Assembly: GCA_034440575.1 (NCBI GenBank) | Contig: JAOTOL010001598.1 | Coordinates: 856,501-920,500, forward strand | DNA length: 64,000 bases | Origin: Imbricaverruca yamaguchii | Taxonomy: Eukaryota; Arthropoda; Thecostraca; Neoverrucidae | Direction of reading: 5' to 3' | In this document: piece by piece, positions 57,485-64,000 of the stretch | Layout: every line of letters starts with the position of its first letter | How positions within the stretch are numbered: position 1 is the stretch's first letter | Made by a program: the position numbers and the translations under genes | The notes under the pieces: generated by a model | Database searches by the model: none | What the model was told of the DNA's origin: nothing | The model's input: only the letters and a program-made list of their open reading frames with translations

Positions 57485-59140
57485 TACGGCACTACCAAGT
57501 TTGTAGCCATCCTATCAGCTTTGATGCAAAATAATGCAGAAGTTAAATAGCCGGGTTGAAATCGATGCCAGTGGATACGTTCAAAGCCAGTGCACGCGAT
57601 ATCAAACTAAAAATAGGTTCTGTGCTTACTACGCACGGTGCAAGGATGCAGAGAGTTGGGGCTCCAGGTGGATAAGGAACGATCGCAATGAACAGATATT
57701 TTAATAGACTGGTGGGTAGCAGTTATAATAATAAATTTTTAACCTGAAGAATTTCAAGTGATGAAGGTAACGACACGGGTGAAGTCAGGCTTTGGAAAAG
57801 AACAAATTATATCCATATAGTTCGTTGTATGTAGTCCACTTCCATACATATAGTCCTGAACTCGTGTTGCATGTTGTATTTACATCTTACCGCATATGGT
57901 AGATGTCCTACCACGTCCACAGCAATGACGTGGTGCTTAAATGTGTGAACAAGTTCATCAGTGTCACCATCATGTCCAACCGGCGAAATATGGACATGGA
58001 CAATAATCAGAATAAAACGGGAAATCATGGATGCATTCATGTTTCTGTGTTGTATCTGAATCGGAAGCAAGCTACACACATGCTCTAGCACCTATCTGTA
58101 CCGGGCAATGAAACAAAAACTTGTCTTGTAATTTAGCAGAAAAAAGATGGGCTGACTATCCATTTTACGCCTGCATACTTTCTAAGCAACCACTGGCTTT
58201 CTAATTTGCGCCTAATGAATGTCCTACGGATAAAAGGTTATAAAGCAGTATGTTTGACAACAGTGAAGTAAATACCTATAGTTACCCAGCTAAACCTCGG
58301 CTAAATACGGTAAATCATTGAAGAACAATGTTGATATATTTTTTGTTAGAGATTTCCCTGCATCTACCATTCATTTTAAGTTGCATGTACATACTTGAAG
58401 TTACATCCAGTTACAAGGTAAATGCTGGATGGCATCAACAGAAACCTTTTCATCATGGTGGTAAGATCGGTATGCTATATTTGCCGCATGGACAGGAGAG
58501 TCCGCACTCTTAATCATTCATTATTAAGTAGTGGAATTCAAAGGATGCCGGGAAATAATGCTGATATGATATTGCATAATTTCCTATTCCCGCAGTTGCC
58601 ACTTATCTTCACTTCATGCATTTGTCAAACGTTCTCCTATTCTTGAGAAGGTAATGCAATTTCACCACATCAATAGGAAACGACAAACCTTCGGTGCCTT
58701 TGTTGTCCTCCTGAGGGAGTCATTTTTTAAAGAAATGTCTCAGGGAATGCATGCAAATGAATGTGTGGATGAGAAGAATATTTCTTAGCTCCAATTGTCA
58801 AGGGCTTTCCATAATGTTGCGGGATATACCGGTGCTAAATCGGGTACAGAATCGGTTTGATGCATGAAAAGCCACACGCATTTAGGGCTATACTTCGGTT
58901 AGGAATGCATCTATATCAGACAACTCTACATCTACATATTGATGCGCATGTGCTTCAGCTACTCACGATCACCAGCAAAGGTCATCATCGACAGCGACCA
59001 TCTTACATCACATAGCGGGAATACCGGCATAATGCCTCCTTCAGTACGAATAAAATACAATGCAATACACACACTGACAACACGATGCAGGTCTGGGGAT
59101 TGTGCGACCATCTGCGCCACGCTGTGCCGGCGACCCGACG
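57485..59140. other. Gene-free stretch
   Basis: Unique AT-rich DNA with short frames only. Confidence 0.45.
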
Positions 59141-59145
59141 AGTAC

Positions 59146-59291
59146 CTTAGCCTGCGGTCGCGACCTGCACCGCCTCGTGGCCATCGCGATGGTGGCCGTC
59201 AGCGCCAGCGCCCCAACGATACTCAGCAGCACGGCCAGGATCGGCGTCAGCTGCATCAGGCCCTGCAGCGTCCCTGCCGAAGTGTCCAGGT
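59146..59291 (-). CDS. Transmembrane exon of the receptor gene
   Basis: On the minus strand an acceptor (CCGTCCTCACAG) is followed by an exon starting in phase 1 and, if the donor AAG/GTACTC is used, ending in phase 0 after 146 nt. The peptide reads DLDTSAGTLQGLMQ, then a hydrophobic stretch LTPILAVLLSIVGALALTAT and IAMA, followed by the stop-transfer cluster TRRCRSRPQ. This is one transmembrane helix of about 23 residues with the cytoplasmic side marked by arginines. The first Asp codon is split G/AC, which matches the G left at the end of the FN3 exon, so both exons join in frame as extracellular domain, membrane helix and tail start. The GTACTC donor is weak. Intron to the FN3 exon: about 3.5 kb. 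Confidence 0.72.
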
Positions 59292-59755
59292 CTGTGAGGA
59301 CGGTGGCGTTTCGCAAGGCGATGAGTACGAGCGCGCGTGCCCTTCGCCGCACTGTTCATCCGGTGTCTACCCCGCCCCCCCCACGCTGCGGACGTTGAGG
59401 AAGTATGAGCCAGGATACGGTGCCGTGCTTGAGCTCATATCCGGCCTTCCGTTAATGTCCGACTTATAGATGTGGTGCGCGAGTGAAGGCAAGCACGTGG
59501 CATGAGACACCCGTCGGCAATTATGACGACGTCCGAATTTCCGGGCCGCGCAGCAAGACTTGCATTCTGCATGATCTCCGTCGGCACAGGCAAATGGCGT
59601 GCACGCTGATGTGTGTCTGTGACGCTCCAGACGTGACGCACGCTGACACGGGGAACGCTTCCCACTTCTTGCCCCCTCGCCCTGGACCAGGCGGCGACCG
59701 TCACTTCTCCTCCCCGTCCCCTGGACGAGGCTGTTTCCACGCTGATGGATATTTT

Positions 59756-60190
59756 CACCCAGATATAGCGGTGGGCCCGACGGGGCCTGCTACACCCAGA
59801 TATAGCGGTAGGCCCGACGGGGCTGCTACATCCAGATATAGCGGTGGGCCTGACGGTGGGCTGCTACACCCAATATAGTGGTGAGCCCGACGGGGGCTGC
59901 TACACCCAAATAGAGCGGTAGGCCCGACGGGGCTGCTATACTCAGATATAGCCGTGGGTCCGCCGGGGCTGCTACATCGATGTGGAAATGTGAGCTCGAC
60001 GAGGCTGCTACGCCGACATAAAATGGTGGGCCCGCCGGGGCTGCTACACACAGATAGAACGATGGGCCCGACGGGGCTGCTACGCACAGATAGAAATGTG
60101 GGCCCGATGGGAGTACCAAAAAATAAAAAAGGCTGCTAGCTGCTACGCTGACATAAAATGGTGGATCCGATGGGGGCTGCTAAGCCTAGG
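59756..60190. repeat. 36-bp minisatellite, about 12 copies
   Basis: The unit is ACCCAGATATAGCGGTGGGC followed by CCGACGGGGCTGCTAC, degenerate. Spacing changes slightly by small indels. It lies in the intron region upstream of the TM exon (minus strand). Confidence 0.92.
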
Positions 60191-61130
60191 AAGAACATTT
60201 CAGAGTATGTCAAGGAAATGACAGCTTACCAATTCCGAAAAGCCAGTGCTGCAGCCATATGCGAAATAACCAATGCTGAATAGTAGATCTTCCCGAAATA
60301 AGTGTATTGCTGCAACGAGTGAGTGCAGAGGTGCCATCTTGTGGCCAAGTTTTCCTTCAGTGATAACAGTTGATGGCAGCTCAGCGCTTTTTTGATCACT
60401 GCGACGACAATGTGATGTGTGAAATATGTTGTCAAGTGAATCAGGCATGGTTATCGAAGCTTGATTTAAAGAAGGGGAGATATATACACACGACAGGGAG
60501 GCCCGTGTTACCCAGGATTGAGTGATGGGGAGGAGAAATGGATCTTAGAGATATCTATCATCATCACATTTCCATTATGATGACGCCAGCTTTCTCCACG
60601 CACGTCGACGATGTCCTCATCATCGTCATCGAGATCGACCGGCATTGCATGGATTATTGCCATGGTGTCAGCATACAGGGGAATACAATATAAAAACACA
60701 CCGTAAAAGACAAGGCACAGGTGGAAATCAGACATGCCACCATGCTACGATCGAAATGATGAAACCAAACTTGGAGAAGTAATTTGTATCTGGCAGGGGT
60801 CTAGTGAAAAAACTGACTGTTTTGATCGTTCTCCGAACACGCCGCCGATTGACACCAACTCACTGGCCTACCCATGAAAACCACCACACCATTCCAACAT
60901 TTCTTCTATCCAGAAAAAGTACGACATGCGTGCAACCAGGGTATTGCAAGCGATGGAAAAACAACGATGAAGGACGGGTAAAATACACAATGTCGATCTG
61001 TCAATGGAGAATAAAAAACAGCTTCAAGGAGATGGCAATCGCCCCTTGGTTGCGCTATTTAACTCACTGGCCTTCCTATGGGAACCGACCCGATGGCATT
61101 TCCATTGAGGCTCACTCGCCGCTGGTGTCA
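60191..61130. other. Gene-free stretch
   Basis: Only short open frames. Confidence 0.4.
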
Positions 61131-62786
61131 GACACCTCACCACCCCTGACGTCACACAACTCATCACCCCTGACGTCATGCACAACTCACCACCCCTGAC
61201 ATCACACATGCAACTAACCACCCCTGACATCACAGGCAACTCACCACCCCTGACGTCATGTACAACTCACCACCCCTGACGTCACAGGCAACTCACCACC
61301 CCTGACGTCACAGGCAACTCACCACCCTTGACGTAACATACAGCTCACCACCCCTGACGTCACAGAAAACCCACCACCACTGCTGCCACAGAATACCCAC
61401 CACCACTGCTGCCACAGAATACCCACCACCACTGCTGCCACAGAATACCCACCACCACTTCTCCATAATACCCACCACCACTGCTGCCACAGAATACCCA
61501 CCACCACTGCTGCCACAGAATACCCACCACCACTGCTGCCACAGAATACTCACCACCACTGCTGCCACAGAATACCCACCACCACTGCTGCCACAGAATA
61601 CCCACCACCACTGCTGCCACAGACGACTCACCACCACTGCTGCCACAGAATACCCACCACCACTGCTGCCACAGAATACCCACCACCACTGCTGCCACAG
61701 AATACCCACCACCACTGCTGCCACAGAACGACCCACCACCACTGCTGCAAACCACCAACACTGCGACTCACCACCACTGCTGCCACAGAAAACCCACCAC
61801 CACTGCTGCCACAGACGACCCACCACCACTGCTGCCACAGAATACCCACCACCACTGCTGCCACAGAATACCCACCACCACTGCTGCCACAGACGACTCA
61901 CCACCACTGCTGCCACAGACGACTCACCACCACTGCTGCCACAGACGACTCACCACCACTGCTGCCACAGACGACTCACCACCACTGCTGCCACAGACGA
62001 CTCACCACCACTGCTGCCACAGAATACCCACCACCACTGCTGCCACAGACGACTCACCACCACTGCTGCCACAGAATACCCACCACCACTGCTGCCACAG
62101 ACGACTCACCACCACTGCTGCCACAGACGACTCACCACCACTGCTGCCACAGACGACTCACCACCACTGCTGCCACAGACGACTCACCACCACTGCTGCC
62201 ACAGACCTCACCACCACTGCTGCCACAGAATACCTCACGGCACCACCACCTGCTGCCACAGACGACTCACCACACCACCACTGCTGCCACAGACGACCCA
62301 CCACCACTGCTGCCACAGACGACTCACCACCACTGCTGCCACAGACGACTCACCACCACTGCCAACTCACCACCACTGCTGCCACAGACGACTCACCACC
62401 ACTGCTGCCACAGACGACTCACCACCACTGCTGCCACAGACGACTCACCACCACTGCTGCCACAGAATACTCACCACCACTGCTGCCACAGACGACTCAC
62501 CACCACTGCTGCCACAGACGACTCACCACCACTGCTGCCACAGACGACTCACCACCACTGCTGCCACAGACGACTCACCACCACTGCTGCCACAGACGAC
62601 TCACCACCACTGCTGCCACAGACGACTCACCACCACTGCTGCCACGCCACAGACGACTCACCACCACTGCTGCCACAGACGACTCACCACCACTGCTGCC
62701 ACAGACGACTCACCACCACTGCTGCCACAGACGACTCACCACCACTGCTGCCACAGACGACTCACCACCACTGCTGCCACAGACGA
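61130..62786 (-). repeat. 26-bp minisatellite starting at a splice donor, about 64 copies
   Basis: All units share a 26-bp period: on the minus strand GTGAGT-CGTC, then TGTGGCAGCAGTGGTG. Three blocks are seen: nearest the exon (61.9-62.79 kb) units have GTGAGTCGTC; in the middle (61.37-61.9 kb) this becomes GGGTATTC; at the far end (61.13-61.37 kb) units carry TGACGTCA, the CRE palindrome, next to GTGAGT. The first unit contains the actual donor of the FN3 exon (GTGAGT at 62,791-62,786). Confidence 0.95.
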
Positions 62787-62791
62787 CTCAC

Positions 62792-62942
62792 CGTCTGCGG
62801 CGTCGGTGTCCTCCCCGCGCAGTGTCTGCGCCACGATGTTGTGCGCCCTGCTGACTCCGCGCGTGTTGAAGGCGAACACTGACAGCCGGTACTCGTGGTC
62901 GGGCAGCAGGCCAGACGCGTTCAGTCTGCGGCGCCAGACACA
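62792..62942 (-). CDS. Fibronectin type III exon of the receptor gene
   Basis: On the minus strand the second half of an FN3 domain: LNASGLLPDHEYRLSVFAFN, then TRGVSRAHNIVAQTL. The signature G-L-x-P-x-x-x-Y-x-L-x-V-x-A-x-N-x-x-G-x-S of FN3 strands E-G is clear, and NAS is a glycosylation sequon. The donor is strong (GACG/GTGAGT) and leaves one base, G. Two acceptors are possible: CTCACCAG (exon from 62,942, phase 0, peptide start CVWRRRLNAS) or GCGCCGCAG (from 62,925, phase 2); the former is preferred because it fits the phase of sequence upstream only if no stop arises. Sidestep-type guidance receptors carry one such FN3 domain just before the membrane, and the layout here agrees, but the family is a guess. 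Confidence 0.78.
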
Positions 62943-63973
62943 CTGGTGAGTACCCAGAGCTCCGGATGAGATAGGAGCGGACTGTGCGGCCCGTCACGTG
63001 GGTAGGGGTGCCGGCAATGGTGTCGGGAAGTCCATACCACCGATGTCGTCCACTTACGAATGAATGTGAACGAAATATAATGTGTGCTCTTTTGAGCGGT
63101 GTTTCTTTAGCAGCTCGGCTTACAACCACTTAATTTGTAATTTAATTCGTCACATGGCTTCTGGAAATTGAACCAGGTTCAGCATCGACATTGATACAGG
63201 ATACAGCTTCACTGCCTCATAGTAAACAATCTCCACGAGTGGGCTTGAAAACGGAGCTGCCACATTCTGCATCACGGTTGGTTGGTTGGTTATTTGGGCT
63301 TAGGGGCGCTTCGACTGCTTCGGTCATACAGCGTATTCTGCATCACGGGTCACAATGACCTGATGACAACGGCATGCACACGTCGCGGAACTGAGACCAG
63401 CAATACGGCTGTCGTGTGAAGAAAACCAGGCGAATCTTCAACAACGAAGCAGGGGGTCGTCGGCGGGATGCGATGCTTTCAGAGTGTGCACGTTCGACAT
63501 ACTGGTGCTACCTTCTTTATGGACATTTTGGGAAATACGCACAATGTCGTGTCGCTTAATGGCGTGTAGCACTATTTCCGGAGGCATATTCGATATGTTG
63601 TCTTCCCGAAATCCTCGCGTGGATGAGGCGGACGTGTTTCGCAACAGGCGTCAAGGAGAACCTACAGCTTGCACACAGAGTTCATGGTTATGTAAAATAA
63701 AAATTGGTAGCTACTGGAAGTTGGACTAGTTTCAACGAGCAACTATCTGCTGATCAGGCCAGATAAGGTGTCGACACATCCAGGTACCTGTACAGCCTGC
63801 CACCAATGTACGGTAATGAGCTTATTCTTCGAAAACTGCACATCCCTATTTCACTACCTATGATGGATCATGCCCTGATTTCCTATGCCTATTAACGTTG
63901 CATTTAGTTTCTGCTTTAGGGCGTAAGTATGCTGTTTGAGCTCACCTTTGCAGTGCAGCCCCATGGCACTCAC
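62943..63973. other. Intronic or upstream stretch
   Basis: No exon could be confirmed; the minus frame over 63,129-62,788 is a shadow of the FN3 exon in another frame. Confidence 0.4.
63278..63330 (-). repeat. SINE 3' end fragment
   Basis: On the minus strand this reads AGTCGAAGCGCCCCTAAGCC then CAAATAACCAACCAACCAACC, matching the tails at 18,283 and 22,955. Confidence 0.6.
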
Positions 63974-64000
63974 CACTTGCCGACAACGTCTTGTCCGTGC
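63974..64000 (-). CDS. Possible exon end at window edge
   Basis: On the minus strand the first bases in view, ending GGCAAGTG, are followed by a consensus donor GTGAGTGCC (63,973-63,965). Only 27 bases of the would-be exon are seen, so no domain can be read. Phase 0 would join the FN3 exon at 62,942 directly. It is the natural candidate for the preceding exon, but a chance donor cannot be excluded. Confidence 0.3.

Noticed and set aside
61308..61916. 202-codon minus frame rich in Val, Gly and Trp
   Set aside because: A translation of the 26-bp array in one frame; the unit is not a multiple of three, so related peptides appear in all frames.

Overview
The window is non-coding-dominated eukaryotic (invertebrate animal) DNA. 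It is very rich in minisatellites and microsatellites, carries a cluster of CR1-clade non-LTR retrotransposons and several small SINE- and MITE-like repeats. The long open frames over the arrays (5.1-6.6, 31.2-31.9, 34.3-35.0, 36.4-38.2 and 61.3-61.9 kb) are artefacts of repeat units without stop codons. No rRNA gene, free-standing tRNA gene, CRISPR array or bacterial-type gene was seen. Organism: a metazoan, perhaps an arthropod, judging from the receptor exons and the CR1 type. This is a weak inference.

Host gene: on the minus strand I assemble by hand at least four exons of what looks like one large-intron gene for a type I membrane receptor. They are the second half of a fibronectin type III domain (62,942-62,792), a transmembrane segment (59,291-59,146), a cytoplasmic exon with two FPPPP motifs (40,051-39,873) and a possible last exon ending in a PDZ-ligand-like TQF (29,320-29,216). 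Phases agree between exons 1-2 and 3-4. Exon 2 to 3 does not join cleanly, so an exon may be missing. The type (adhesion or guidance receptor, perhaps Sidestep-like) is inference. A second exon of unknown identity lies at 23,613-23,199 (minus). All other islands are ambiguous.

Layout: 0-12 kb, unique DNA broken by 32-, 24-, 35-, 33- and 55-bp arrays, with a GC-rich coding-like island at 6.6-7.1 kb. 12-30 kb, mostly unique DNA with a TTAA-flanked element (20.2-21.5 kb), a decayed transposon-associated gene (22.4-22.7 kb), SINE pieces, an A/C-only stretch (25.25-25.57 kb) and one SINE with clear target duplications (29.96-30.14 kb). 30-40 kb, 60-, 67-, 78-, 18- and 32-bp arrays. 40-44 kb, AT-rich DNA with two perfect hairpins. 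43.9-54.4 kb, nested CR1 elements (A, B, C and a short tail) beside or inside a long inverted repeat. 54-64 kb, mostly unique DNA with 36- and 26-bp arrays and the receptor exons.

Main points for follow-up: (1) both larger CR1 elements end ORF1 with the same heptamer GGGAAAC directly before UAG, with ORF2 open in the -1 frame, which fits programmed -1 frameshifting; (2) a 64-copy, 26-bp minisatellite starts exactly at the splice donor of the FN3 exon and repeats the donor consensus in many units, and a 39-bp array elsewhere does the same; (3) the receptor tail carries two tandem FPPPP (Ena/VASP EVH1-type) motifs.
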